DNA of 64,000 bases from an uncultured Arachnia sp. (GTDB lineage: Bacteria; Actinomycetota; Actinomycetes; Propionibacteriales; Propionibacteriaceae): positions 62,001 through 126,000 of the forward strand of contig CANLSH010000006.1 of assembly GCA_947493705.1 (NCBI GenBank). Direction: 5' to 3'. The notes under the pieces are model-generated. The model worked only from the letters and a program-made list of their open reading frames with translations, ran no database searches and was not told the DNA's origin. A program made the translations under genes and the position numbers. Positions 23,677-32,821 of this stretch are shown piece by piece. How positions within the stretch are numbered: the first letter of the stretch is position 1; each line of letters opens with the position of its first letter.

Positions 23677-25617
23677 TCAGATCCAGTCGACGTCAGCCGA
23701 GGTCTGGCCGCCGCTGAGCCGTTCGTAGCCCGTGCCACGGTCGAAGAACGGCTCGTCGCCACGGGCTGCCCGCAATCGCTCACGTTCGGTGGTGGTGGCT
23801 TCTTTGTCGTAAGCCAGGTCGTCGCCCTCACGTGAACCGGTCAGTACCACGCCGTAATCGGCCAGGGCGGAGGCGGCTGTGATCTTGTGCCACGTGAGGT
23901 CCCTCACCACCATCTCCGGGTCCCGGTTCAGCGGATCACCCCAGCCACCGCCACCGGTGGTGCAGATCCGGATCACTTCGCCAGCCTTCACGAACTCGGC
24001 GTCGGCCAAGGCGTCGACCTCGCGCTCGTCGGGCTGACCCGGGTTGATCGTCACCCTGAACGATGCACCGGCCTTGCCGCCCTTGACCCCCCAGCACGCC
24101 AGGATCGACCGGTCGGCGATCGACATGAAGTGCGCATCCTTGAGCATCCGGAGATGCTTCTCGTAACCGAGGCCACCACGAAATTCGCCTGCGCCGCCGG
24201 AGTCCGGGGAGAGTGTCAGGGTCTCCACGATGAACGGGAAACGGGACTCGGTGAACTCGGTCGGGAGGTTGCGTGAGTCGGGCACCACGTGGATCGTGTC
24301 CTCGCCGTCGGCGTAGTAGCGGCCGCCGGCTCCGCCGCCCAGGACCTCACGCATGAGGTAGGGACGCCCATCCATATCCTCGCCATAGACGCCCGTGTAC
24401 CGGATCGTCTCCTGGTCAGCCGGCATTCGGCCGTCGACCGCCTTGGCGAGCACCCCGGAAAACACTCCGAGCATCCGCAGGATGACGAACGTGCGCGCGT
24501 TGGTCGGCGCCGGGAAGATCGGCGTGACCAACGTGCCCGGCGGCGGGAACCGCATCTCGATGAGCGGCACGATGCCTTCGTTGACGTCCAACTCGGCCAT
24601 CCGCTCCGGCGTGTCGGCCAGATTGCGCAGAATCGGCGCGAGCCACTTCTTCATGAAGACCCCGTCGGAGTAGTCCGCACAGTGGTTGATGGGTCCCTTG
24701 GCCTGCTTGGAGGTCCCCATGAAGTCGAGGATCAGCCGTTCGCCCTCCGGGTCCTCGGCCGACGTCTTGGTCATGGTGATCCGCTGCGTGTGCAGCTGCG
24801 GCTCTTCGACGCCGTCGTGCTCGGCGTAGTCCTCCCAGGCCCAGGTGCCCTCTGGGATCTTGCTGAGGATCTCGCGGCGGTAGGTCCTGGTCGAGTTGTC
24901 GATGATCGCGTCGAACGCCGATTCCACGGCCAGCACGCCATAACGGTCGAAGAGCTCTCCCAGTCGCTGGGCGCCCATCAGGCAGGCGGAGCATTCCGCG
25001 TCGAGGTCGGCGGCCAATGCCTCGGGCATCCGTGAATTGCGGGTCATGATCGCCAGCGCTGAACGCACCGGCACGCCGGCGTCCCAGAGCTTGATCGGCG
25101 GAACCATGAGGCCTTCCTCGAAGACCGAGGTGGCCCCACTGGGCATCGAGCCGGGCACGGCGCCGCCGATGTCGTCGTGGTGGCCGAAGGCCTGAACGAA
25201 GGCGACGACGACGGGCTTGCCCGCCTCGGGGTCGTGGTGGAAGACCGGCACCGTGACACAGAGGTCAGGCAGGTGGCCAATACCGCCCTCGGAGCGGTAG
25301 ACATCATTGTGGAAGAAGACGTCACCGGGGACCATTTCGTCCAGGGGGAAGTCCCGGGCCACCGGATGCACCAGGGCGCTGTACGAGCGCCCCGTCAATT
25401 TGCGCATCAAACGGTCGTGGATGCCCGCACGGAAGTCATGGGCGTCCCGGATCATGGGTGAACGGGAGGTCCGGCCAATGGCCGTCTCCACCTCCATCTC
25501 CACTGCGGCAAGACTGCCCTGGACAATCTCGACGAGGACGGGGTCAGCGCTGGCGCCGGCGTCGTTGGTGAGGAACCCGAAGGGGAACTGGGTCGGGGCA
25601 AGGCGAGAGGCGGTCAT
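23677..25617 (-). CDS. hyuB: Hydantoinase B / oxoprolinase B-type subunit
   Basis: A 646-residue HyuB-family protein, partner of HyuA in ATP-dependent ring-opening or carboxylation of cyclic amides and ketones. Conserved segments include SPMIRDAHDFRAGIHDRLM, MVPGDVFFHNDVYRSEGGIG, HLPDLCVTVPVFHH, AFGHHDDIGGAVPGSMP, LDFMGTSKQAKGPINHCADY, VDGRMPADQETIRYTGVYGE, SPDSGGAGEFRGGLGYEK and TTGGGGWGDPLNRDPE. Start ATG 25615-25617 overlaps the hyuA stop (ATGA). The family covers N-methylhydantoinase, 5-oxoprolinase and acetone/acetophenone carboxylases, so the sequence alone does not fix the substrate. Confidence 0.85.
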   Translation of the reverse strand: MTASRLAPTQFPFGFLTNDAGASADPVLVEIVQGSLAAVEMEVETAIGRTSRSPMIRDAHDFRAGIHDRLMRKLTGRSYSALVHPVARDFPLDEMVPGDVFFHNDVYRSEGGIGHLPDLCVTVPVFHHDPEAGKPVVVAFVQAFGHHDDIGGAVPGSMPSGATSVFEEGLMVPPIKLWDAGVPVRSALAIMTRNSRMPEALAADLDAECSACLMGAQRLGELFDRYGVLAVESAFDAIIDNSTRTYRREILSKIPEGTWAWEDYAEHDGVEEPQLHTQRITMTKTSAEDPEGERLILDFMGTSKQAKGPINHCADYSDGVFMKKWLAPILRNLADTPERMAELDVNEGIVPLIEMRFPPPGTLVTPIFPAPTNARTFVILRMLGVFSGVLAKAVDGRMPADQETIRYTGVYGEDMDGRPYLMREVLGGGAGGRYYADGEDTIHVVPDSRNLPTEFTESRFPFIVETLTLSPDSGGAGEFRGGLGYEKHLRMLKDAHFMSIADRSILACWGVKGGKAGASFRVTINPGQPDEREVDALADAEFVKAGEVIRICTTGGGGWGDPLNRDPEMVVRDLTWHKITAASALADYGVVLTGSREGDDLAYDKEATTTERERLRAARGDEPFFDRGTGYERLSGGQTSADVDWI

Positions 25618-27707
25618 GCGTCGGCTCCTTGGCGAGTCACGATGAGGTTGCGGTACTCGTCGACACGAACCGCGAAACCGGGGTGGATGGGGGTGGTCGA
25701 GCCGAACTCCTCGACGATGGCGGGACCTGTGAAGGTCGCGCCCGGCGGGAGGTCGAGACGCCAGTGGACCGGGGTGTCGATCCGTCCTTCCGCACCGTCG
25801 AAGAAGACCGGACGAATCGACACCGGCGTCACTGTGGGGTTGGTTTCCAACGGCTCGGGGGTGAGCTCGGGGCGCTGGATTGGACCGATCCCGGTGGCAC
25901 GGAGGTTCACCCATTCCACCTGCTGATCCTTGTCGCCCTTGAAGTCGTAGCCATAGAGGGCGCGGTGCTCGGCGTGAAACGCCTCCGCCACCTCCTCAGC
26001 GATCTCGGCGCTGAATTCTCCGTCGCCGACGGGGACCCGAACCTCGAAAGCCTGTCCGAAGTAGCGCAGGTCCGCGGTCCGGGAGAACTGGTGCACGTGG
26101 CTGTCAAACCCTTCAGCCCGCAGTGCTTCGGCCGCGCGGGTCGACAGCTCGTCGAAGGCAGCCGAGACGGCCTCCACGTCGAGGGTCTCGTTCAGGGAGA
26201 TCTGGGTCTGCACGTAGTCGTTGCGGACATCGACGGTGAGAAGACCGAACGCGGACAGGTTGCCCGGGTTCAGCGGCACGATGACCGTGGTGATGCCCAG
26301 GATGTCCATCAGGCGGCAGAGCAACAGCGAGCCTGAGCCGCCGAAGGTGTTCATCGCGAAGTCGCGCACGTCCAGGCCACGTTTGACCGTGATCTGGCGC
26401 AACGCATTGGCCTGGTGCCAGGCGGAGATCTCGAGAATCCCGGTCGCGCACTTCTCCGGTGTGAGGCCGAGTTCCTCGGCCAGTGTCTCGATGGCGCGTC
26501 GGGCGCCGTCGGCGTCAAGCGTGATCTCCCCGCCCAGCAGGTGTGGAGGTATGCGGCCGAGGAAGACGTGGGCGTCGGTGATGGTGACGGCGGCTCCACC
26601 CTTGCCGTAGCAGACGGGCCCCGGATCGGCACCGGCCGAGTGCGGCCCCACCTTGAGCGTGCCATCAGGCGACAACCAGGCGATGGAGCCACCACCGGCA
26701 CCCACTGTCACGACGTCGATCATGGGGATCTTGGTGGGGAAGGCACCCACGGATCCCTCAGTGGTCAGCGTCGGGTCTCCGTCGATCACGACCGAGACGT
26801 CGGTCGAGGTGCCTCCGCCGTCGAGGGTCAGCACGCGGTCGAAACCGGCGATCCGACTGATCAGGGCAGCACCCAGGGCGCCGGCGGCCGGCCCGGAGAG
26901 CACGGTGGTGATCGGCTGGTGCACCACCTCGTCGGCGCTCAGCACGCCGCCGTTGGACTTCATCACATAGAACGGCAGGTTCTCCCGGCCCTGTGTGAAG
27001 TCATCGAGACGCGATTTGATGCTCTCGATGTAGCGCGAGAGCTTCGGCTTCACCGCCGCATCGACCAGCGTGGTCATGGAACGCTCGTACTCGCGGTATT
27101 CGCGCAGGACCTCTGAGGAGACCGAGACGACGGCCTCGGGGTGTTCTTGCTCAAGGATCTTGCGGAGGCGCTGCTCGTGCGCGGGGTTCGCGTAGGAGTG
27201 CAGCAGGCTGACACCCAGGGTGTCGATGCCGTGCTTTTTGAACCAGCGGGCGGCCTGTCGGGCGGATTCCTCGTCGAGCGGCGTGATCTCCTCGCCGTGA
27301 ACGTTGAGGCGGCCGCCGACACCGCGCACCAGGTGACGCGGCACGATGCGATCGGGCTTGACCCAGAAGTAGGAGTTGCCATAGCCGTCAGGGACTGACT
27401 GGCGGGCGATTTCCAGCAGGGACTCGTAGCCGGAGTTGGTGATGAAGCCGAGGTTCTCGACCTTGCCCTCCAGGAGCTGGTTGGTGGCGACGGTGGTGCC
27501 GTGGCTGACGGCGTCGATGGCGTCGCCGTCCAGGCCCATCATGCCGAGCACCTTGGAGATCCCAGCGAGGAAGCCGTCTGCGGGGTTGCGGGGCGTTGAC
27601 GGGGTCTTGGTGGTGACCATCGTCCCCGTTGACGCATCAAAGGCGACGACGTCGGTGAAAGTCCCTCCGGTGTCGATTCCAATCCTGATGCACTTTTCCT
27701 CTGACAC
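25614..27707 (-). CDS. hyuA: Hydantoinase A / oxoprolinase A-type ATPase subunit
   Basis: A 697-residue actin-fold ATPase of the HyuA family. The phosphate-binding start IRIGIDTGGTFTDVVAFDAS is near residue 7, followed by DAVSHGTTVATNQLLEGK, FYVMKSNGGVLSADEV, PITTVLSGPAAGALGAALIS, RVLTLDGGGTSTDVSVV and SAGADPGPVCYGKGG. GTG 27705-27707 is chosen as start because an AGGAGG lies five bases upstream; a longer frame to 27749 has no such site. A 97-base gap separates it from the amidase, the second largest in the run, so an internal promoter is possible. Confidence 0.85.
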   Translation of the reverse strand: MSEEKCIRIGIDTGGTFTDVVAFDASTGTMVTTKTPSTPRNPADGFLAGISKVLGMMGLDGDAIDAVSHGTTVATNQLLEGKVENLGFITNSGYESLLEIARQSVPDGYGNSYFWVKPDRIVPRHLVRGVGGRLNVHGEEITPLDEESARQAARWFKKHGIDTLGVSLLHSYANPAHEQRLRKILEQEHPEAVVSVSSEVLREYREYERSMTTLVDAAVKPKLSRYIESIKSRLDDFTQGRENLPFYVMKSNGGVLSADEVVHQPITTVLSGPAAGALGAALISRIAGFDRVLTLDGGGTSTDVSVVIDGDPTLTTEGSVGAFPTKIPMIDVVTVGAGGGSIAWLSPDGTLKVGPHSAGADPGPVCYGKGGAAVTITDAHVFLGRIPPHLLGGEITLDADGARRAIETLAEELGLTPEKCATGILEISAWHQANALRQITVKRGLDVRDFAMNTFGGSGSLLLCRLMDILGITTVIVPLNPGNLSAFGLLTVDVRNDYVQTQISLNETLDVEAVSAAFDELSTRAAEALRAEGFDSHVHQFSRTADLRYFGQAFEVRVPVGDGEFSAEIAEEVAEAFHAEHRALYGYDFKGDKDQQVEWVNLRATGIGPIQRPELTPEPLETNPTVTPVSIRPVFFDGAEGRIDTPVHWRLDLPPGATFTGPAIVEEFGSTTPIHPGFAVRVDEYRNLIVTRQGADA

Positions 27708-27804
27708 GGGGACCTCCTGATAGCCGTTGTCTTCACATTCCATCGCCATGGCGAACCAATACCAACGTCAATAACTGACGAAGACTCGCGTGGCTTTCGT
27801 AGAT

Positions 27805-29226
27805 TCAACCAAGCAGGCTGGGGCGACGGTCTCCGATCAGCGTTGCCTGTTCAAAAGCTTTCGCGATCTGGAGCAAGCGGTGCTCAGCGTTGGGACGAAC
27901 CACGATCTGGATGCCCACCGGCCAGCCCTCGGCAGTGAATCCAGCCGGGACCGACATGGCCGGACAGCCGGTGACCGAGATGAAGTAGGCAGAACGCATC
28001 CAGTCCAGGTACGTCTCCTGCACCTGGCCGTTGATGTCCGCCGGATACTCCTCATCCGCCGGGAAGGGCGGCACCTGACTCACCGGCATGACGAGCGCGT
28101 CGTAGGTTTCGAAGAACGCCACCATCCGCTGCGACAGGGCCGTGCGCTGACGATAGGCCCGGGCGATGTCAAGACCGCGCTGGTCCTGTCCCGCGCGAAT
28201 GTTGTCGGCCAACGAACTCTTGAACGCCTCCGGGTGCGCTGCCAGAAGTTCGCCGTAGGTGATCTGGAAGTGCCAGGCGCGCAGCGTACGGAATGTCTCC
28301 TCAGCCTCGGCCAGGTCCGGAGCGGCTGATTCGACCAGCGCACCCAAGGACTCGAAAACGCCAGTCTGGGCGGTCACGATGTCGGCGACCTGATGGTCCA
28401 CCTCGAAGGCCCCGTCCAGATCCACCGATATCGCGAACCGCAGGCCGTTGAGATCAATGTCGTCGACCTGCGCAAACTCCGCGCCAGGAGTCTCCCGTGC
28501 CACCGGGTTCAAGGGGGTTGGCCCCGCCTGGACCGAAAGGAGCAGGGCGAGGTCATCCACGTTGCGCGCGAGCGGACCCTGGACCGACGTGGATTCGAAG
28601 ATGTTTGGGTTTGGTATCTGGGGCACCCTGCCGAACGAGGGACGCAGCCCCACCACGTTGCAGAAGGAAGCCGGGTTCCGCAGCGACCCTCCCATGTCCG
28701 AACCGTCTGCCAACGGCACCATGCCGCTGGCCAGAGCAGCCGTCGATCCTCCGCTGGAGCCACCTGCCGAACGACCGGTGTCATACGGGTTCACGGTGGT
28801 CCCGAAGATTTCGTTGAAGGTGTGCGAACCCGCCGCGAACTCCGGCACGTTGCTCTTCGCCACGATGATGGCCCCGGCCTCTCGTACGCGCTGGACGATC
28901 AACTCGTCGTGCTCGGGAAAGTGGTCTGAGCGCAACGTGGAACCGAACGTGCTGCGCCAGTCCTTGACCTCGTGGGTGTCCTTGACGGCGTAGGGGATTC
29001 CGTGGAGCGGACCGAGCCTCGCCCCGCTCATCGTCTGCTTGTCTGCCTCGTCGGCCGCACGTCGGGCACGTTCGGGATCGAGGCTCACCAGCGCGTTGAC
29101 GAGCGGATTGACGGCGTCGATCCGCTCCAGGTGCAGTTCCAACAACTCTCGGGCCGAGATCTGCTTGGCGGCCACCGCGGCCACCATCTCTACAGCGGTG
29201 GACCAGTGGTTCAGGTCGTGAGTCAT
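27805..29226 (-). CDS. Amidase signature family hydrolase
   Basis: A 473-residue amide hydrolase with the Ser-cisSer-Lys triad: Lys in LHGIPYAVKDTHEVKDW, the first Ser in RSAGGSSGGSTAALASG and the nucleophilic Ser in DGSDMGGSLRNPASFCNVVG. The C-terminal VTGCPAMSVPAGFTAEGWPV is also typical. In oxidative pyrimidine breakdown ureidomalonate must be hydrolysed to urea and malonate, or malonamate to malonate; this enzyme is the best candidate for either. It starts 17 bases after coxG and is part of the long operon. Substrate is inferred from context. Confidence 0.85.
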   Translation of the reverse strand: MTHDLNHWSTAVEMVAAVAAKQISARELLELHLERIDAVNPLVNALVSLDPERARRAADEADKQTMSGARLGPLHGIPYAVKDTHEVKDWRSTFGSTLRSDHFPEHDELIVQRVREAGAIIVAKSNVPEFAAGSHTFNEIFGTTVNPYDTGRSAGGSSGGSTAALASGMVPLADGSDMGGSLRNPASFCNVVGLRPSFGRVPQIPNPNIFESTSVQGPLARNVDDLALLLSVQAGPTPLNPVARETPGAEFAQVDDIDLNGLRFAISVDLDGAFEVDHQVADIVTAQTGVFESLGALVESAAPDLAEAEETFRTLRAWHFQITYGELLAAHPEAFKSSLADNIRAGQDQRGLDIARAYRQRTALSQRMVAFFETYDALVMPVSQVPPFPADEEYPADINGQVQETYLDWMRSAYFISVTGCPAMSVPAGFTAEGWPVGIQIVVRPNAEHRLLQIAKAFEQATLIGDRRPSLLG

Positions 29227-29243
29227 GTATCCCTCATTCTTTT

Positions 29244-29894
29244 TCAGCGCCGGCGTGCCGCGATGGCACCCACGGCGACACCGATGAGGGCGATCACGGC
29301 ACCAACCGCGACACCCTTGAACAAGTCCGTGCCACCTGAGGCCGGTGCTGAGGCGGGTGTTTGAGTGCCGTGGACCGTGGGTGCTGCCGGTGCCGGACCG
29401 TCGGCAGAGGGTTCAGCTGCGCCGCCGGCCGGGGCCGGGTCGGTGAGCTTGCGCTCCCCGGTCAGCACCTTGTTGATGTTGTCGAAAAACTCACCCGAGA
29501 TCCGCTTGCTCACTGAGGTGAGCATCCGCTGACCGACTCCACCGATCATGCCGCCGACGATGGCGTCTGCGTCGTAGTCGATCCGGGTCGTGTCGTCACC
29601 CAGGTCGGTGAGCGTGACCTGTACGTCAACCCCGACGGTGCCGGCCGCACTGGCACCCTCGGCATGCAGGAGCAGGGACTCGGGCTCCTGGAGCTCGGAG
29701 AGTTTGACCTTGCCGGTGAACGTTCCCTTGATCGAGGCGACACCGGCGGTCACGACCGCGGTGTACTGGTGATCGCCGGTCTCCTCGAGCTGCGTGCAGC
29801 CGGGGATCGTGGAGACGAGGACCTTGGGGTCCAGAATCGCCTCCCACGCCTTGTCGATCGGAGCCTGCAATGTCGCCGTACCGATTACCTTCAT
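29244..29894 (-). CDS. coxG: CoxG-like SRPBCC-domain membrane-anchored protein
   Basis: A 216-residue protein. Residues 1-145 form the SRPBCC/START-like domain of CoxG (IGTATLQAPIDKAWEAILDP, VLVSTIPGCTQLEETGDHQY, GVASIKGTFTGKVKLSEL). A Pro/Ala-rich linker follows and a C-terminal membrane helix (LFKGVAVGAVIALIGVAVGA) with positively charged AARRR end. CoxG recruits CO dehydrogenase to the cytoplasmic membrane, so a comparable anchoring of the operon's hydroxylase is expected. Start ATG 29892-29894 is seven bases after the large-subunit gene. Confidence 0.8.
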   Translation of the reverse strand: MKVIGTATLQAPIDKAWEAILDPKVLVSTIPGCTQLEETGDHQYTAVVTAGVASIKGTFTGKVKLSELQEPESLLLHAEGASAAGTVGVDVQVTLTDLGDDTTRIDYDADAIVGGMIGGVGQRMLTSVSKRISGEFFDNINKVLTGERKLTDPAPAGGAAEPSADGPAPAAPTVHGTQTPASAPASGGTDLFKGVAVGAVIALIGVAVGAIAARRR

Positions 29895-29901
29895 GGGGTT
29901 C

Positions 29902-32295
29902 TCACTCTTCCTTGTCCGGGGCACCGTGGCTGAGACGAAGGTCGTACAGCTCTGACGGTGAGATGGGCATTGACGTGATCGTGATGCCTTCGGCGTCCTC
30001 AATCGCGCTGGCAAAAGCAGCCGACGTCGGGATGACTCCGGCCTCACCCGCACCCTTGATCCCCAATGGGTTCAACGGTGACGGGGTGACCAGGTGGTCG
30101 ATGTCGATTTTCTTGGGTACTTCTGTGACGTAGGGGATCAGGAAGTCCATGAACGAAGCGTTCTGCAACTGCCCGCCCTCGTCGTATTCCATCCGCTCAT
30201 AGAGGGCCCCGCCGACGCCCTGTGCGACGCCACCGTGGATCTGTCCCTCGACGATGCGGGGGTTGATCAGGGTGCCGCAGTCGTGCACCACTGAATATTT
30301 CAGTATTGAGACCTCGGCGGTTTCCGGGTCGGTCTCCACGATCACGGCATGGATGCCGCTGGCGAACGTGGAGCGCATCGGTGAGTAGAAGTCCTTGCCC
30401 TCAAGGCCGGGCTCCTCCCCCTCGGCCACTGGCAGCTTGCTCGGGTCACCGACCGCGAACTGGGTGGCGATCTTGGACGCCTCGTCGAAGGCATAGCGCA
30501 GCGGGTTGGAGAGCACGGCGAGCGTGCCCATGCCGATCGAGACGCCGGGTGCTCCCTTGACGGAGACGACGCCGTCATTGATCTCCAGATCGTCCTCGCT
30601 GGCCTCCAACGCATCCGCAGCGAGACGAAGCGCCTTCGCACGTGTCTTGCGGGCAGCCAACGCGATTGCAGAGCCGCTCATGACGGCCGCACGCGAGGCG
30701 AAGGTGCCCACCGAGTATGGCGATCGCCGGGTGTCACCGGTGACCACCTCGACGTCCTCGAACCGCACTCCCAGTTCGTCGGCCACGATCTGGGCGAACG
30801 CGGTCTGGTGCCCCTGACCCTGGGAAGTCAGACCCGTGGAGACCTTGATCTTGCCGGTCGTCTCCACGGTCACGTGGCCGCCTTCGTAAGGACCCACGCC
30901 AGTTCCCTCGACGTAGCAGGCAATACCGATACCGACGTGGCGACCCTCGGCCCGCGCCTCCTCCCGGATCTGCTCGAACTCACTCCAGCCCACCAGGTCC
31001 CTGGCCTTGCGCATCAACTCGGGATAGTTGCCCGAGTCATAGATGAGCGGCCGCCCATCCTGGAACATCATGTCGCCGTGGGCGTAGGGGAAGTCCTCGG
31101 GGAGGATGAAGTTGTTCTCCCGGACCACGGTGCGGTCCAGACCGAGGTGTCTCGCGATCGCATCCATCGTGCGTTCCATGGCGTAGACGCCCTGGGGGCG
31201 ACCTGCGCCGCGATACGGCGTGACGATGACCGTGTTGGTGTAGAGGCTCTCGAAGACGACCCGGTAGTGGGGGATCTTGTAGGGGCCCAGGAACTGGGTG
31301 GAGGTGATGATCGGCACGATCAACCCATACGGCGTGTAGGCGCCCTGGTCATGCCAGAACTCGAAGTTCAGGCCCAGTACCCGGCCGTCGTCGTCGAAAC
31401 CGACCTCGATGTGCTGCTGCTGCCCCCGCTCGTGCGCCGAGGAGATGAAGTGCTCGCGGCGGTCCTCGATGAATTTCACCGGACGGCCCAGAGCACGAGC
31501 CGCGAACGGCACCAGGAGTTCCTCGGGCCAGGGGTGCATGATCTTGACGCCGAAGCCGCCCCCGACGTCCGGTGTGATGACGTCGACCTGACTCAGCGGA
31601 AGCTGCAACTTGGTGGCGATCGCGGCGCGTACGCCCGTCGAGGTCTGCGTGGAGGTCCACACAGACAACCTGTTGAGGTCGCGGTCCCAGCGAGCGACGG
31701 TGCCCCGTCCCTCCATGGGGGTGGCTGCGCTGCGTTCGATCTCGATGTCAAGGACAAGACTGTGGGGCGCCTGCTTGATCGCCTTGAGTGGGTCCCCAAA
31801 GCCCTGTTCCAGCCGAGCGGCGACGTTGCCCGGTACGTCGTCGTGCACCGACGCGTCCGCGGCGCGGGCCTTGTCGATGCCCACGACCGGTGTGAGGTAC
31901 TCGTACTCCACCTGGATGAGGCCCACCGCGTCCTCGGCGATGTAGCGACTGTCCGCCACAACTATTGCGATCGCCTCGCCGACGTAGTTGACCTCGTCCT
32001 TGGCCAGCGCGTACTGCGTGCGTCCGTGAGTCAGAGCCGGGTGGGGGATCAGCAGGGGCAGCGGATCGGCCATCGGGCCGCTGAGGTCCTCGTAGGTGTA
32101 GACCGCCTGCACGCCCGGGACGTCCAGCACTGGATCGATGTCGATGGAGATGATCCGGGCGTGCGCGTGAGGACTGCGCAGCACCGCCATCTCCAGCGCA
32201 CCGGGCAGGACGTCATCGGTGTAGCGGCCCTGCCCCTTGACCAGCCGCCCGTCCTCGACGCGCGCAATGGGCTCACCTATCGACTTGGTCGTCAC
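29902..32295 (-). CDS. Molybdenum hydroxylase large subunit (CoxL/XdhB-like)
   Basis: A 797-residue Mo-cofactor subunit. Typical segments are IARVEDGRLVKGQGRYTDDV at the N-terminus, DVGGGFGVKIMHPWPEELLV, the active-site loop TPYRGAGRPQGVYAMERTMD at about residues 360-380, TGLTSQGQGHQTAFAQIVAD, and LGIKGAGEAGVIPTSAAFAS with the catalytic Glu. CO dehydrogenases carry AYRCSFR with a copper-binding Cys; here it is PYRGAGR, so CO oxidation is unlikely and hydroxylation of an N-heterocycle is expected. With the neighbouring permease and barbiturase, uracil to barbiturate is the best guess. ATGA overlap with the small-subunit gene. Confidence 0.85.
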   Translation of the reverse strand: MTTKSIGEPIARVEDGRLVKGQGRYTDDVLPGALEMAVLRSPHAHARIISIDIDPVLDVPGVQAVYTYEDLSGPMADPLPLLIPHPALTHGRTQYALAKDEVNYVGEAIAIVVADSRYIAEDAVGLIQVEYEYLTPVVGIDKARAADASVHDDVPGNVAARLEQGFGDPLKAIKQAPHSLVLDIEIERSAATPMEGRGTVARWDRDLNRLSVWTSTQTSTGVRAAIATKLQLPLSQVDVITPDVGGGFGVKIMHPWPEELLVPFAARALGRPVKFIEDRREHFISSAHERGQQQHIEVGFDDDGRVLGLNFEFWHDQGAYTPYGLIVPIITSTQFLGPYKIPHYRVVFESLYTNTVIVTPYRGAGRPQGVYAMERTMDAIARHLGLDRTVVRENNFILPEDFPYAHGDMMFQDGRPLIYDSGNYPELMRKARDLVGWSEFEQIREEARAEGRHVGIGIACYVEGTGVGPYEGGHVTVETTGKIKVSTGLTSQGQGHQTAFAQIVADELGVRFEDVEVVTGDTRRSPYSVGTFASRAAVMSGSAIALAARKTRAKALRLAADALEASEDDLEINDGVVSVKGAPGVSIGMGTLAVLSNPLRYAFDEASKIATQFAVGDPSKLPVAEGEEPGLEGKDFYSPMRSTFASGIHAVIVETDPETAEVSILKYSVVHDCGTLINPRIVEGQIHGGVAQGVGGALYERMEYDEGGQLQNASFMDFLIPYVTEVPKKIDIDHLVTPSPLNPLGIKGAGEAGVIPTSAAFASAIEDAEGITITSMPISPSELYDLRLSHGAPDKEE

Positions 32296-32807
32296 TCCGA
32301 ATCACCGCGCTCCCGCGTGAGCTCGGCGGTACGCATCACCGACGTGACGATGTTCTGGTACCCGGTGCACCGGCACAGGTTGCCGGCGATCATGTCGCGC
32401 GCCTCGTCCTCGGTCGGGTCCGGATTCTCCTTGACCCCCGCATCGATCGTCATGAGGAAGCCCGGCGTACAGAAGCCGCACTGCAGGCCGTGGCAGTCCT
32501 TGAAGGCTTGCTGTACGGGGTTCAGCGAACCGTCGGCGCAGGTGAGGCCCTCCACCGTGGTGATCTCGTAGTCCTGCGCGGCGATCGCGAACATCAGGCA
32601 TGAACGCATCGGCAAGCCGTCGACCTGGACGGTGCAGGCGCCACAGACGCCGTGCTCACATCCCACGTGGGTACCGGTGAGGCCGACGTCGTGGCGCAGT
32701 GCATCACTCAGCAGCCGACGTGGCTCCACCTCGATGTGGTGTGTGACGCCATTGACTTTGAGGGACACAGCCGTCAGTGCCGGCTCGGAGTTGTTGGAGT
32801 CTGGCAT
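32292..32807 (-). CDS. Molybdenum hydroxylase small [2Fe-2S] subunit
   Basis: A 171-residue iron-sulfur subunit carrying two [2Fe-2S] clusters that pass electrons from the Mo centre to FAD. The plant-ferredoxin-type cluster ligands are GCEHGVCGACTVQVDG at about residues 48-63 with a fourth Cys in MRSCLMFA; the second cluster motif is LQCGFCTPGFLMTID and NLCRCTGYQNI. Length and arrangement are normal for CoxS/XdhC-type subunits. It lies 14 bases after the FAD subunit gene and overlaps the large-subunit gene by four bases. Confidence 0.9.
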   Translation of the reverse strand: MPDSNNSEPALTAVSLKVNGVTHHIEVEPRRLLSDALRHDVGLTGTHVGCEHGVCGACTVQVDGLPMRSCLMFAIAAQDYEITTVEGLTCADGSLNPVQQAFKDCHGLQCGFCTPGFLMTIDAGVKENPDPTEDEARDMIAGNLCRCTGYQNIVTSVMRTAELTRERGDSE

Positions 32808-32821
32808 GTTTTGGGAGCTCC

